Numbered from the stretch's first letter, positions 24,591-34,027 are shown. The stretch is 64,000 nucleotides of DNA from a bacterium (GCA_024743115.1 JANSXC010000002.1:474207-538206), one strand, 5' to 3'. The notes: generated by a model from the letters alone, not told the origin. Numbers and translations: made by a program.

Positions 24591-25804
24591 TCCGGGCTCT
24601 CGTTGGTTGCTGGCGGCTGAGTGGCGGGCGCGGCGCCGGCGGGCAGGAGTAGCGCCGCGCGGGCGCCGCCACGATGGCGCGGGTAGAGCGCGAGGCGGCC
24701 TGCGAGTTCGGCCGCGATGCGCCGGCAGCTCCAGAGGCCGAGCCCGGTGCCGTCCGCCTTGGTGGTGTGGAACGGCACGAACTGCGGCATGCGTACCGGC
24801 GCAGGGATTCCCGGCCCACGGTCCTCGACCGCGATCACGACGGCTGCGGCGGCGTCGGCGCGTTCGACCTGGCGTACGCGAACGTGGACTTCGCCGGCTC
24901 CGGTCGCGGCCTGCACCGCGTTGAGTGCGAGGTTCAGCAGGGCTTGTGCCAGCAGGGTGCGGTCGGCGTGGACCAACGGGTCGCTCGTGGAGCCGTCGAC
25001 CGTGACTGCGAACGCAATGCCCTGGCGACGCGCCTCGGTGGTGACGAGGGCCAGGACTTCGTCGACGACCTCGCGGGCTGCGAACGTCTTCGACTCGGAT
25101 GGGTGGGGTCGGCCGAGGTCGATGAGCGAACTCAGGGTGTGGTTGGCGCGGTCGATGTTGCGCCGAATCACGTCGGTGTGTTCTGTGATCTCCGCCGGGG
25201 TGCGGGCCTTGCGGCACAGGGACTCGGCGGTGCCGACGACGATCGACAGCGGATTGCGAAGGTCGTGGGCGATGCTCGCAGCCAGCCCGCCCAGCATGGC
25301 GCGGCGATCGGCCTCGACCAGACGATGCTCGAGTTCGAACTTCGCGTTCTCCGCCACGAGCCGCTCCGTCTTCTGTTCGGCGAGGTCGCGCTGCAGAACG
25401 TCGTGGGCTCGGAGCAGGTCGGGGATCCAGAGCATCATGCCGTAGGCGATGAGGGTCAGGCCGAGCAGGAACAGTGCGCCGCGTTCACAGACCGCGCGCA
25501 GATAGACGAAGACGCCGTGTGACTGCTCGAGCTCACACAGGTGCACGATCGCGGCCATCAGGAAGCTCGTCGTCAGCACCAGGAAGCCGCCGCAGATCAG
25601 CCGCATCGGCTGGCCGCGCAGCACGGTGTTGCCGCGCGCTGCGCTCGAGAAGAACCAGAACAGCAGTCCGAAGTAGCACGGCAGCACGAGCGCGCGCAGG
25701 GCCTCCGGCGGCGATGGCCAGGCGAGCAGGATGGTCAGCAGCGTCAGCAGCGCGCAGCTGCTGTGTGTGCCTGGTAGCGCCATCCGTGCCCGCAGCCCAT
25801 TCAT
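24569..25804 (-). CDS. Membrane histidine kinase partner of the NtrC-type regulator
   Basis: A sensor kinase of about 411 residues from ATG 25804; GTG 25810 would add two. Four hydrophobic segments (residues about 19-31, 40-57, 71-91 and 112-130) form the membrane sensor, with no recognisable periplasmic or PAS domain. A coiled linker leads to the H-box SIAHDLRNPLS, whose His (about 180) is the phosphorylation site. The N-box LNLALNAVQA, G1 EDRGPGIP and G2 DGTGLGLW are complete. The signal is unknown; with so little outside the membrane it may sense membrane state or a membrane partner. Overlap with the regulator gene shows they are one two-component system. Confidence 0.9.
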   Translation of the reverse strand: MNGLRARMALPGTHSSCALLTLLTILLAWPSPPEALRALVLPCYFGLLFWFFSSAARGNTVLRGQPMRLICGGFLVLTTSFLMAAIVHLCELEQSHGVFVYLRAVCERGALFLLGLTLIAYGMMLWIPDLLRAHDVLQRDLAEQKTERLVAENAKFELEHRLVEADRRAMLGGLAASIAHDLRNPLSIVVGTAESLCRKARTPAEITEHTDVIRRNIDRANHTLSSLIDLGRPHPSESKTFAAREVVDEVLALVTTEARRQGIAFAVTVDGSTSDPLVHADRTLLAQALLNLALNAVQAATGAGEVHVRVRQVERADAAAAVVIAVEDRGPGIPAPVRMPQFVPFHTTKADGTGLGLWSCRRIAAELAGRLALYPRHRGGARAALLLPAGAAPATQPPATNESPECLIAAS

Positions 25805-25951
25805 GGGCACGGTATCGGCTCACGGCGGGGCGGGACTGGCCCGGAACTGTCGGGCGAACCGCGCGGCGATCGGTGCGGAGCTACCGGCGCACGGAACTAC
25901 CGGAGTACTGATTACCTGTGCTCCGATCTACCCGTGCTTTGGCGTTCTGTG

Positions 25952-27076
25952 CTACGGCGTCGGTGTGGCGACGCGCAGCGGCTGTCGCGTCAGGTCGTGC
26001 ACGAGTTGCGCGAGCACCGGTTCGAGCAGTGGCCCTGGGCACGCCGTCGCCTTGAAGTCGCTGTGGCGGTGGATGCGTTGCGCGGGAATGCCGTGATCGT
26101 TCATGAGCGCGCCCAGCAGGTCTCGCAGCGCTTCGACCTGACGAGGCGTCGGCTGATGGCCGTTGCCGCCGCGAACGAAGTTGCCGAGCACGCAGACGCC
26201 GACGTTGCGCACGTTGTTGCGGCCGCTGGCATGGGCGCCTTGCCAGCGCATGTCGCGGCCCTGCCAGATGCGGCCCGCGGGGTCGACCAGGTAGTGGTAG
26301 CCGATGTCGCCGTAGCCACGCCCGCCCATGTGATCCTTCTGGATCCGCTGCAGCTGGGCCGCCGTGGCCGCGGGCCGCATGCTCCGGAAGTAGACCGCGG
26401 AGTGGTGCACCGTGATGCGGGTGGCGCGATCCATGCGGTCGAGGCGGCGCGGGTTGGCGGTCGCGGCGCGCCAGGTCGAGCGCTGGCGCACGCCGAGGCT
26501 CGCGACAGTGTTGCTGCCGCGGCGCGGCGGCTCGCGAAGGTCCAGGATGCGGCGCCGCAGGCCCGGATCCATCGCGAGTTCGCGGGCCCGGTCCAGGTCG
26601 AAGCGCGCGAGCCGCGGCGTGCCGGCCTTGACGTAGGCGAGGCCGCGCAGATAGCGGGCAAAGGCCTCTTCGTTGGCACTCGGTTTCGACGTGCCGTAGA
26701 GCACCTGTGACGTCGCATCGATCGCGGCGCGGGTGCGGCCGAGCTCGAGCTCGAGGAACGCGCGCCGCAACTGAACTGCGACATTGTTGTGGCCGACATT
26801 GTTGTGGCCGACGCTGCCGGGGCCGACGCTGCCGGCGCGCGGCAGCCGTTCGAGCTCGCCGGCGGCATGGGTGGGGCGTGCGAAGATCGCGCTGGCGCTG
26901 ACGGTCGCCGGGACGTTGACCGGGTCGAGCGGCGGCGGCGCGAGGTAGCGCGGACCGGCGCAGGCGGCAGCCGCGAAGGCGAGAAGGAGCGCGAGCGCGG
27001 CCCGAACCGACGAGCTGCCGGACGGAATATTCGACGGCGCGGCGGGCGCCGTGCGCGGTGACGGATTCTGCGACAA
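25952..27076 (-). CDS. Lipoprotein N-acetylmuramoyl-L-alanine amidase (amidase_2/PGRP-type)
   Basis: Predicted peptidoglycan amidase, 374 residues. The N-terminus has a hydrophobic stretch ending AFAAAAC (Cys39 probable lipid site). A helical region resembling TPR lies at about 100-180. The amidase domain spans about 215-370. Zinc ligands are His224 or His225 (ITVHHSAV), His336 or His338 (RIHRHSDF) and Cys346 (KATACPG). GYGDIGYHYLVDPAGRIWQG matches the family core. Residues 82-100 are a short-period repeat (GSVGP GSVGH NNVGH NNV) encoded by four 15-base units. The likely role is peptidoglycan turnover in the periplasm. Planctomycetes have thin peptidoglycan, so such an enzyme is plausible. 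Confidence 0.84.
   Translation of the reverse strand: MSQNPSPRTAPAAPSNIPSGSSSVRAALALLLAFAAAACAGPRYLAPPPLDPVNVPATVSASAIFARPTHAAGELERLPRAGSVGPGSVGHNNVGHNNVAVQLRRAFLELELGRTRAAIDATSQVLYGTSKPSANEEAFARYLRGLAYVKAGTPRLARFDLDRARELAMDPGLRRRILDLREPPRRGSNTVASLGVRQRSTWRAATANPRRLDRMDRATRITVHHSAVYFRSMRPAATAAQLQRIQKDHMGGRGYGDIGYHYLVDPAGRIWQGRDMRWQGAHASGRNNVRNVGVCVLGNFVRGGNGHQPTPRQVEALRDLLGALMNDHGIPAQRIHRHSDFKATACPGPLLEPVLAQLVHDLTRQPLRVATPTP
26780..26839 (-). repeat. Four 15-base tandem repeats inside the amidase gene
   Basis: GACATTGTTGTGGCC occurs twice (26780-26794 and 26795-26809). It is followed by GACGCTGCCGGGGCC (26810-26824) and GACGCTGCCGGCGCG (26825-26839). The units keep the reading frame and encode pentapeptides of the form GHNNV or GPGSV. 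The first two are identical, suggesting recent slippage. Confidence 0.85.
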
Positions 27077-27329
27077 ACCACCCTCCTGCGACCAGTCGCT
27101 CCGGGATGGAGCGCCAGGGCGGCCGCAGCCAGTCCGCCCATGCTACCGGGCTGACGGCACCAACGCCACGGATCGGCGGCGGGATCCGGTGGTCGGCCCG
27201 TCCGGCCGCCGGTCGGCGCTGCCGCTGGGGCGCGGTCGGTCACCGCGTGGCCCGCGGTGTCCGGGTCCTGGACAGCGATTCAGGGGAGGTGCGATCGCGG
27301 CCGATAGGGGGCGAAGAGGAAACACCCAG

Positions 27330-27770
27330 ATGCACTCCAAGGTCGAATTGGAACTCGTGGGGTCGATGGACCATTTGCGCCTCGTCTGGCAGACGGGTGA
27401 GGCCCTGCTGGAGTCCGTCGAGTTCGCCGAGGATCCGGAGGGCAGCCGCTACAACGTGCTGCTGGCCCTGCAGGAGATGGTGACGAACGTGCTGCGGCAC
27501 GGTTACGGGCTCGACAGCTCGCAGCCCGTGCAGGTCATGTTCGAACTCGACGATGATCGGTTCGTGATCGAGGTCCGCGACCGCGGCCAGGAGTTCGATC
27601 CGCTCGCGTTCGATTCGCAGGCGGCCGAGGGCGAGGACATGCCGACGAACGTCGGTGGGTTCGGCATCCACATCGCACGGATGGTCATGGACGATCTGAA
27701 CTACGAGCGCCGTGACGGCTGGAACTGCCTGCGATTGAGCAAAGACCTACACGCCAAGGCGGGGCTCTGA
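27330..27770 (+). CDS. RsbW-like anti-sigma/serine kinase ATPase
   Basis: A 146-residue GHKL ATPase of the HATPase_c_2 type. ATG 27330 has GAAGAGGA upstream. The N-box is LALQEMVTNVLRHGYG, G1 is EVRDRGQEFDP and G2 is GGFGIHIARMVMDDLNY. Proteins of this type either bind and inhibit a sigma factor or phosphorylate an STAS-domain antagonist. The next two genes encode a SpoIIE-type phosphatase and a receiver protein, so this is one arm of a partner-switching circuit. No STAS gene or sigma factor is present nearby. The 253 bases upstream hold no other gene. Confidence 0.85.
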   Translation: MHSKVELELVGSMDHLRLVWQTGEALLESVEFAEDPEGSRYNVLLALQEMVTNVLRHGYGLDSSQPVQVMFELDDDRFVIEVRDRGQEFDPLAFDSQAAEGEDMPTNVGGFGIHIARMVMDDLNYERRDGWNCLRLSKDLHAKAGL

Positions 27771-27780
27771 GGGCATCGTC

Positions 27781-29349
27781 GTGACACTCAGCCAAGGCTC
27801 GACCAAGCTGCTGCAGCACGTGCCCGGGGTGTTGCCCGGCGTCGGCGTGCGGGTCATGCGACCCGACGGCGACGAAGTTGCGCAGTACGGACCCGACGCG
27901 CCCGCCGGCGGCAGCGAACACCGCTGTGCCACGGCGGACGCCGAAATCATCGCTTCGTTGCCGCCCGGGAACGATGCTGCGAGCGATCTCGTGCTGTCAC
28001 TGTTGCAACTCGTCGAAGAGCGGGAGCGACTCGAGAGCGACATGGAGAGCATGAATGCGAGCTCCCTGCGGTTGCTCGAGCAGGTCTCCATGCTCACCGA
28101 AACGCTGCCGCGGCTGTCGGCCGGGGAGGACGACCGGGATATCGCGTCCCTCGGTGTGCGTGCGTGCCTCGTCGCCGCTGCGACCGAGCGGGTCATGTTC
28201 CTGGCGGGCACGCCCGAGGAGGCGACGTTCGAGGTGCTCGTCGACCACGCGACCGCCGGTGCGCGGGCCGCGGACGAGGCGTTCGACACGATTGTCCCGA
28301 ACGAAGGTCTGCTGGCGGACATCCTGGCCGTCGAGGAAGGCGTCATCCTGCGAACGATCCCCGAGGGGGCGACGGTCGGAGCCGCCGGTTCGCCGGAGTC
28401 GCTGGCGAAGCGCCAGATCCTCGGCGTGCCGGTGACGTACGGATCCGGCGACAAGCGCGTCGTGCTCGGCGCACTGCTGCTGTTCGACAAGGCCGCGACG
28501 AGCTACTCGAGCGATGCCGAACTCGGCAGTGAAGAGGGGCAGGTCGCGGAGTCGTTCGCTGCCATGCTCGGCGCCGTCCTCGGTGCCCGCAAGACGGCAG
28601 CGCTCGGCAAGGAACTCAGCATGGCGCAGACCATCCAGCGCCAGATTCTGCCGAAGAACGTGCTCGAAATCGGTGGCTTCGACGTGGCCGCGGACTACCA
28701 GGCCTGCGGCGCCGTCGGCGGCGACTACTTCGACTACGTCCGGCTGGCTGACGGTCGCACGATGGTCGTCGTGGCCGACGTCTCGGGTCACAACCTCGCA
28801 TCGGGCATGATGATGGTCAGTGCGCGCGCGACGTTGCGGACGCTGGCCTCCGTTCGCGACGGGGTCGCGCCGGTGTTCGACGACTTCGCCGCGGCGATGT
28901 ACGAGGACCTGACCAGCACCGAACGGTTCATCACTGCCGCTGCCGTCGGATTGCGCGAGAACGAACGCAGCGTCGAGTACGTGAGTGCCGGTCACAACGA
29001 CCTGTTCATCTACCGTGCTGCTCTGAATCGCGTCGAGGCGGTGCCGACGGAGCACACGATCGTCGGGTTCCTGGAGCGCCCAGGGTACACGTCGAGTTCG
29101 ATCGCACTCGAGCCGGGCGACTGCCTGCTGATCTACACCGACGGGATCACCGAGGCGACCGACGAGACAGAAGAGATGTTCGGTGAGGAGCGTTTGACCG
29201 AGGCCCTCGCGGCCGCGGCCCGCTCGGGCACTGCGCGCGAGATCGTCGACGCGATCGTGGCCGAAGTACACAAGTTCCGGGGTGGCGAGATCGTCGGCGA
29301 CGATGTCACCGCGGTCGTCGTGGGCTGCACGGCTGGGGGAGCTGATTGA
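27781..29349 (+). CDS. SpoIIE/RsbU-type PP2C phosphatase with GAF-like sensor
   Basis: A 522-residue Ser/Thr phosphatase, GTG start 10 bases after the previous stop. A coiled-coil stretch (LVLSLLQLVEERERLESDME) lies at about 62-105. A GAF-like region follows at about 115-275 (ACLVAAATERVMF to LGALLLFDKAA). The PPM/SpoIIE domain occupies about 285-515. Metal-binding Asp residues are in AVGGDYFDY, VVADVSGHNLASG and the final GDDVTAVV. It probably dephosphorylates an STAS antagonist phosphorylated by the upstream kinase, releasing a sigma factor or other target. The stop overlaps the next ATG as TGATG, so translation is coupled. Confidence 0.88.
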   Translation: MTLSQGSTKLLQHVPGVLPGVGVRVMRPDGDEVAQYGPDAPAGGSEHRCATADAEIIASLPPGNDAASDLVLSLLQLVEERERLESDMESMNASSLRLLEQVSMLTETLPRLSAGEDDRDIASLGVRACLVAAATERVMFLAGTPEEATFEVLVDHATAGARAADEAFDTIVPNEGLLADILAVEEGVILRTIPEGATVGAAGSPESLAKRQILGVPVTYGSGDKRVVLGALLLFDKAATSYSSDAELGSEEGQVAESFAAMLGAVLGARKTAALGKELSMAQTIQRQILPKNVLEIGGFDVAADYQACGAVGGDYFDYVRLADGRTMVVVADVSGHNLASGMMMVSARATLRTLASVRDGVAPVFDDFAAAMYEDLTSTERFITAAAVGLRENERSVEYVSAGHNDLFIYRAALNRVEAVPTEHTIVGFLERPGYTSSSIALEPGDCLLIYTDGITEATDETEEMFGEERLTEALAAAARSGTAREIVDAIVAEVHKFRGGEIVGDDVTAVVVGCTAGGAD

Positions 29350-29720
29350 TGTCGCAGCACAAGATTCTGGTCGTTGATGACGAGCCGTTTATCTGCCGTT
29401 CGCTGTCGTTCGTGCTGCGCAAGGGCAATTACGAGGTCATCGAGGCGCGCAACGGCGAGGAGGCGATCGCGGCGATTCGTGATCACCGTCCTGACCTCGT
29501 GTTCCTCGACGTCATGATGCCGAAGATCAACGGCTTCGAGGTCACCGAGCAGGTGCGTTCGGATCCCGATCTCGACAACGTCAAGATCATCCTCCTGACC
29601 GCGAAGGGGCAGGAGAGCGATCGCGAGGTCGGCAAGACCGCGGGCGCGAACGACTACATGACGAAGCCGTTCAGTCCGACGAAGATCCTCGAGCGCGCCC
29701 GCGAAGTGCTCGGCGGATAG
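29349..29720 (+). CDS. CheY-like single-domain response regulator
   Basis: A 123-residue receiver domain with no output domain. The acidic pocket is Asp10-Asp11, the phospho-acceptor is Asp54 (VFLDVMMPK), the switch Thr is near 84 (LLTAKG) and the conserved Lys is 106 (MTKPFSP). ATG 29349 overlaps the phosphatase stop; a TTG three bases earlier is possible. It probably controls the upstream phosphatase or kinase by protein contact. No histidine kinase is next to it, so its phosphodonor is encoded elsewhere. Confidence 0.9.
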   Translation: MSQHKILVVDDEPFICRSLSFVLRKGNYEVIEARNGEEAIAAIRDHRPDLVFLDVMMPKINGFEVTEQVRSDPDLDNVKIILLTAKGQESDREVGKTAGANDYMTKPFSPTKILERAREVLGG

Positions 29721-29774
29721 CGCGCCGGCGACGCCCCGCCGCGTCGCGCGGAAGTCGCGGTGGCCCGGCCTTCC

Positions 29775-29783
29775 TGCTACTGT
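29775..29783 (+). promoter_or_regulatory. Extended -10 promoter candidate, likely leaderless
   Basis: TGCTACTGT contains an extended -10 (TGn) and the hexamer TACTGT at 29778-29783. It ends 8 bases before GTG 29792, so transcription would begin at or next to the start codon. No -35 box is evident. Confidence 0.4.
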
Positions 29784-29791
29784 CCGCCGCC

Positions 29792-31867
29792 GTGTCGAAG
29801 GCCGCACGCCTCTGGTTGTTGCTCCCAGCACTCGTGGCGGGCGGGTGGTACCTGGCGGTGCTGCTGCACGGGTTTCGCAGCGACGATTTCCTGACGGTCT
29901 ACTACTACGACCGCGATGCGGGCGCCGTGAAGTGGGGCCGCGTGTTCGAGGAATGGGTACGCCCTTGGTTCGGGGTGCGTGACCTCTATCGGCCCGTCGT
30001 GAGCCTGTCGTTCGGCTGCAACTGGCTGCTGTCGACCGCACCGTTCGGCTTTCACCTGTTCAACCTGCTGCTGCTCTGTTGCACGGCCACGCTGGTCGCG
30101 CTCGCGGCGTTGCGGTTGGCGCCGGCTGGCGCCGGGGCGCGTTGGTCGACGACCGCGGCCGTGGTGGCCGGGCTCGTCGTCGTCCTGCATCCGGCTGCGG
30201 TCGAGCCGACGGCCTGGGTGGCGGCCCGCACGACCGGTCTGCAGGTTTGCTTCTCCGCGTTGGCCTACTGGTCGTTTCTGCGGTGGCGGGATGGGGACGG
30301 TCGGGTCTGGCTGCCGTTGCTCGCGACCGCACTCGCGTGCGCGAGCAAGGAGGGCGCGGTGCTGTTGCCGTTCTCGTTGGTCGTGCTCGATCTGCTGCGG
30401 GCACGGCAGCGGCTTGGCTGGCGGGTGCACCTGCCGTTCTTCGCGCTGGTCGGTGGCTACCTGTTGTGGCGGCGGGTGTTGCTCGGTGTGTTCACGACCG
30501 CGGAGAGTGGACACACGATCGGCGAGCGGCTGCAGAACGCCGCGGCGCTCGCCGAGCAGCTCGTCTTCGCGAGCAGTGGGCAGTATGCCATCGCCGCTGG
30601 GCTGCTCCTCGTGCTCGTCGCGGTGCCCCTGCGCGGGGTGTTGTGCGCCCCCTGGATCGGCTTGTTGTTGCTGCCGGGTACGACGCACGTCGTGCTGTCC
30701 GAGAACCTGCTCGCCGGCCGGTTCTTGTTCGATGCCGTGCCCGCGCTCGGGTTGGGGTGTGCGGTCACCGTCGCGTCGACCGTGCGATGGCGAGCAGTGG
30801 TCGGGCTGGCAGGCAGCGGACTGGCGCTGGTGGGACTGGTGATCGGCAGTGGTGACGAGATCGCGACGTACGATCGCGAGAACCTGATCGTGCGACAGGC
30901 TCAGGAGGCGCTCGTGCGTGATGCCGGCGCGGCCGCAGCCAGTGGTCGGCCGTTCGGCGTCACGGGGTTGCCGGGGTTGCCGCTGCTGCAACCGGAACTC
31001 GTAGGGTTCCTGACGCAGCGCCCGTTCGTCGCGCGGGATCTTCACGTCGTGCCGCTCGGCAACGTGCTCACGCCGAACGAGCACTCGGGCGCGTTCGGTG
31101 ATGCGACGAGTGTGCACGCGATGGTGCAGTTCGGCGCGGGCGCGGCGACCTGGGATGCGGACGCGCGGCGACTGCAGGCCGTGGCGCGGGTCGGGTCCAC
31201 CTCGTTCGAGCTGGTTCGCGACCCGGCTGACGCGCGCCGCTTCGTGCCGCCTCGGCTGGTGTCCCCGATGGCGGTCGCGGCGCTCGAGATCGTCGTGCCT
31301 GCCGAGGTCGATCGGTGGCGAGGTGCGATCCTCGGCAATCTCCCCGGTGACTACGAGGCGGCGGGTTTCGCTGCTGTGCGACCCACCGACCTGGGCATGG
31401 CTTCGACCTGGGTGAGCTGGGTCGATGCGAGTCGGTTCCTGCCCTGGCTCGTCGCGGGCACGCTCGGTGGCGTGCCGGCGGGCGTCGAACTCAGTAACGC
31501 GGGCAAGCCGTTGCCCGCGGGCGTCGTCGTGCGAGCCCACGGCCCGTTGATGATCCGTGATGGCGACGCGGCGGCGGGTCACGCTGTGTCGGTCGATCGT
31601 GCGGAATTGGCCGCGGTGTTGGAGCGCGACTTCGATGCGGTTGGAGGGCTCGCGGGAACCGTGTTCGTGGCGATGCCGACGGGCGTGTTCGCCGCGCGCC
31701 GCGCGTCGGGCCCGACCGGTTTCGAACTGCCGGCGAGCCTGCGGACGCAGCTCACCTACGTCGCGGACGTGCTCGGGCCGACGCGGGTCCACTGGTGCTG
31801 GCGGTTCGATGCGGACCCTGGCGAGCGGCCGCGGGCGTCCCGCTGGCGTTCGATCGTGGTCCGATAG
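29792..31867 (+). CDS. GT-C-fold membrane glycosyltransferase-like protein
   Basis: A 691-residue membrane protein. About ten hydrophobic segments fill residues 5-360, followed by a soluble domain of roughly 310 residues. The first outside loop has FRSDDFLTVYY with Asp31-Asp32, where GT-C enzymes place the catalytic Asp. LHPAAVEPTAWVAARTTGL and CASKEGAVLLPFSLVVLDLL resemble TMTC/PMT-type O-mannosyltransferases using polyprenyl-phosphate sugars. The C-terminal domain lacks TPRs and is unrecognised. The GTG start has an extended -10 immediately upstream and is probably leaderless. Acceptor (protein or glycan) unknown. Confidence 0.68.
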   Translation: MSKAARLWLLLPALVAGGWYLAVLLHGFRSDDFLTVYYYDRDAGAVKWGRVFEEWVRPWFGVRDLYRPVVSLSFGCNWLLSTAPFGFHLFNLLLLCCTATLVALAALRLAPAGAGARWSTTAAVVAGLVVVLHPAAVEPTAWVAARTTGLQVCFSALAYWSFLRWRDGDGRVWLPLLATALACASKEGAVLLPFSLVVLDLLRARQRLGWRVHLPFFALVGGYLLWRRVLLGVFTTAESGHTIGERLQNAAALAEQLVFASSGQYAIAAGLLLVLVAVPLRGVLCAPWIGLLLLPGTTHVVLSENLLAGRFLFDAVPALGLGCAVTVASTVRWRAVVGLAGSGLALVGLVIGSGDEIATYDRENLIVRQAQEALVRDAGAAAASGRPFGVTGLPGLPLLQPELVGFLTQRPFVARDLHVVPLGNVLTPNEHSGAFGDATSVHAMVQFGAGAATWDADARRLQAVARVGSTSFELVRDPADARRFVPPRLVSPMAVAALEIVVPAEVDRWRGAILGNLPGDYEAAGFAAVRPTDLGMASTWVSWVDASRFLPWLVAGTLGGVPAGVELSNAGKPLPAGVVVRAHGPLMIRDGDAAAGHAVSVDRAELAAVLERDFDAVGGLAGTVFVAMPTGVFAARRASGPTGFELPASLRTQLTYVADVLGPTRVHWCWRFDADPGERPRASRWRSIVVR

Positions 31868-32057
31868 CTGCCATCCTGGCGGGTTGCGCTCGGTCGAGTT
31901 CTGCCAAGTTGGCGGCCTTGCGAGCGTGCCAGCTTCGCGGGGGCATTGTTTTGTAGGGACTTACGACGTTCTCTGCGATGGGCACGGCATTTGACTAGTG
32001 GGAGCAGAGTGCGGTGCGCCCGGTTGGCGGTCGGCCGTGACTCAGCAGGAGCGAACT

Positions 32058-33977
32058 ATGTCGAAGATCGTCGGTATCGACCTCGGAACCACCAACTCCG
32101 TGGTGTCGGTGATGGAGGGCGGCGAGCCCAAGGTCATTCCCAACAAGGAAGGCGCGCGCACGACGCCGTCCGTGGTCGCGTTCACCCCGAGCGGTGAGCG
32201 TCTCGTCGGCGCGCCGGCGAAGCGTCAGGCCGTGACGAACCCGACCAACACGATCTACTCGATCAAGCGCTTCATGGGCCGTCGCCACAGCGAGGTCGGC
32301 GACGAGGAGAAGATGGTGCCCTACCAGGTCGTCGGCGGCTCCGACGAGCTGGTGAAGGTCGACGTCGGCGGCACGCAGCACACGCCGCCCGAGATCTCGG
32401 CGCAGATCCTGCGGTCGCTCAAGGAGTCCGCGGAGGATTATCTGGGCGAGACCGTGACCCGCGCGGTGATCACCGTGCCGGCCTACTTCAACGACAGTCA
32501 GCGCCAGGCGACGAAGGACGCGGGTCAGATCGCCGGCCTCACCGTCGAGCGCATCATCAACGAGCCGACGGCCGCGGCGCTCGCGTTCGGCCTCGACAAG
32601 AAGGCGGCGGGCAAGAACCTCAAGATCGCGGTCTTCGATCTCGGCGGCGGCACGTTCGACGTGTCGATCCTCGACGTCGGTGACGGCGTGTTCGAAGTGA
32701 AGGCGACGAACGGCGACACTCAGCTCGGCGGTGACGATTTCGACGAGTGCATCATCGATTGGTTGTGCGAGACCTTCAAATCGCAGAACGCCATCGACCT
32801 GCGGTCGGATCAGATGGCACTGCAGCGGCTCAAGGAAGCTGCCGAGAAGGCCAAGGTCGAGCTCAGCTCCGCGATGCAGACGGCGATCAACCTGCCGTTC
32901 ATCACGATGGACCAGAGCGGTCCGAAGCACCTCAACGAGAACCTCACGCGCGCCAAGTTCGAGAGCCTCGCCGAGACGCTCTTCGAGCGCGTGCGCGGCC
33001 CCGTCATGCGCTGCCTCGAGGACGCCAAGATGAAGGCGTCGGACATCGACGAGATCCTGCTCGTCGGCGGCAGCACCCGCATCCCGAAGGTGCAGGAGAT
33101 CGTCAAGGAGGTCTTCGCCAAGGAGCCCAACCGCTCGGTCAACCCCGACGAGGTCGTGAGCCTCGGCGCGGCGATCCAGGGCGGTGTGCTCGGCGGTGAC
33201 GTCAGCGACGTTCTGCTGCTGGACGTGACCCCGCTGTCGCTCGGCATCGAGACCATGGGCGCAGTGATGACCAAGCTCATCGAGCGCAACACGACGATCC
33301 CGACCAGCCGGTCGCAGATCTTCTCGACCGCGGCGGACAACCAGCCCGGCGTCGACATCCACGTGCTGCAGGGCGAGCGCGAGTTCGCGGCGGACAACCG
33401 CACGCTGGGCCGCTTCAAGCTCGACGGCATCCCGCCGGCACCGCGTGGCACGCCGCAGATCGAGGTCACGTTCGACATCGACGCCAACGGCATCCTCTCG
33501 GTGACCGCCAAGGACAAGGGCACCGGCAAGGAGCAGAAGGTCACGATCGAGGTCGGCTCGGGTCTCAGCAAGGACGAGGTCGAGCAGATGGCTGCCGACG
33601 CCGAGAAGTTCGCCGAGAGCGACAAACAGCGCCGGGAGGTCGTGGACCTCAAGAACCAGGCCGACTCGCTCTGCTACCAGGCCGAGAAACAGATCAAGGA
33701 CGCGGGCGACAAGCTCGACGCCGCGATCAAGACCGAGCTCGAGGAGAAGATCGCCGCGGTCCGCAAGGCGGCCGAAGGCGATGACGCCGAGCCGATCAAG
33801 CAGGCCATGCAGGAGTTCGAAGCCGTGCTCCAGAAGGCCGGTCCGGCAATGGCCGGTGGTCAGCCCGGTGGCGACGCCGGCGCGGCGGGAGCCGCCGGTG
33901 CGGCGGGCGCCGAAGCCGAGGCCGGTGCGGCTGGCGGCGGTGAGGACATCAAGGACGCCGACTTCGAAGTGAAGTAG
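32058..33977 (+). CDS. dnaK: Chaperone DnaK (Hsp70)
   Basis: ATP-driven cytosolic chaperone, 639 residues, normal length. Nucleotide-binding motifs are [13 protein letters not shown] at the N-terminus, [14 protein letters not shown], and [13 protein letters not shown]. The linker [15 protein letters not shown] and the substrate domain follow. The C-terminus is a Gly/Ala-rich tail ending [11 protein letters not shown], close to the standard DnaK end that helps bind partners. ATG 32058 is preferred over an in-frame upstream start because GCAGGAGC precedes it and the protein then begins exactly at the family N-terminus. grpE and dnaJ are not adjacent. No CIRCE element is visible upstream. Confidence 0.97.
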   Translation: MSKIVGIDLGTTNSVVSVMEGGEPKVIPNKEGARTTPSVVAFTPSGERLVGAPAKRQAVTNPTNTIYSIKRFMGRRHSEVGDEEKMVPYQVVGGSDELVKVDVGGTQHTPPEISAQILRSLKESAEDYLGETVTRAVITVPAYFNDSQRQATKDAGQIAGLTVERIINEPTAAALAFGLDKKAAGKNLKIAVFDLGGGTFDVSILDVGDGVFEVKATNGDTQLGGDDFDECIIDWLCETFKSQNAIDLRSDQMALQRLKEAAEKAKVELSSAMQTAINLPFITMDQSGPKHLNENLTRAKFESLAETLFERVRGPVMRCLEDAKMKASDIDEILLVGGSTRIPKVQEIVKEVFAKEPNRSVNPDEVVSLGAAIQGGVLGGDVSDVLLLDVTPLSLGIETMGAVMTKLIERNTTIPTSRSQIFSTAADNQPGVDIHVLQGEREFAADNRTLGRFKLDGIPPAPRGTPQIEVTFDIDANGILSVTAKDKGTGKEQKVTIEVGSGLSKDEVEQMAADAEKFAESDKQRREVVDLKNQADSLCYQAEKQIKDAGDKLDAAIKTELEEKIAAVRKAAEGDDAEPIKQAMQEFEAVLQKAGPAMAGGQPGGDAGAAGAAGAAGAEAEAGAAGGGEDIKDADFEVK

Positions 33978-33984
33978 TGGGCGC

Positions 33985-34007
33985 GCCGGTGCCCTGATGG
34001 CACCGGC
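33985..34007 (+). terminator. 9-bp hairpin after dnaK
   Basis: GCCGGTGCC (33985-33993) and GGCACCGGC (33999-34007) are perfect complements with a 5-base loop, 7 bases after the dnaK stop. No U-tract follows. Its position and strength support termination or mRNA 3'-end protection. Confidence 0.55.
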
Positions 34008-34027
34008 GGTGGTAGGTTCCGCCACCT

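Noticed and set aside
29777..31792. 671-residue minus-strand frame opposite the GT-C gene
   Set aside because: It is a long His/Arg/Gln-rich shadow; the plus strand encodes membrane segments and catalytic motifs.
31868..32057. CIRCE or heat-shock promoter upstream of dnaK
   Set aside because: I looked for TTAGCACTC-N9-GAGTGCTAA and for a convincing heat-shock -35/-10 pair and found neither in the 190-base gap.
31995..34025. 676-residue minus-strand frame opposite dnaK
   Set aside because: dnaK is unambiguous on the plus strand; mirror frames opposite highly expressed high-GC genes are common artefacts.
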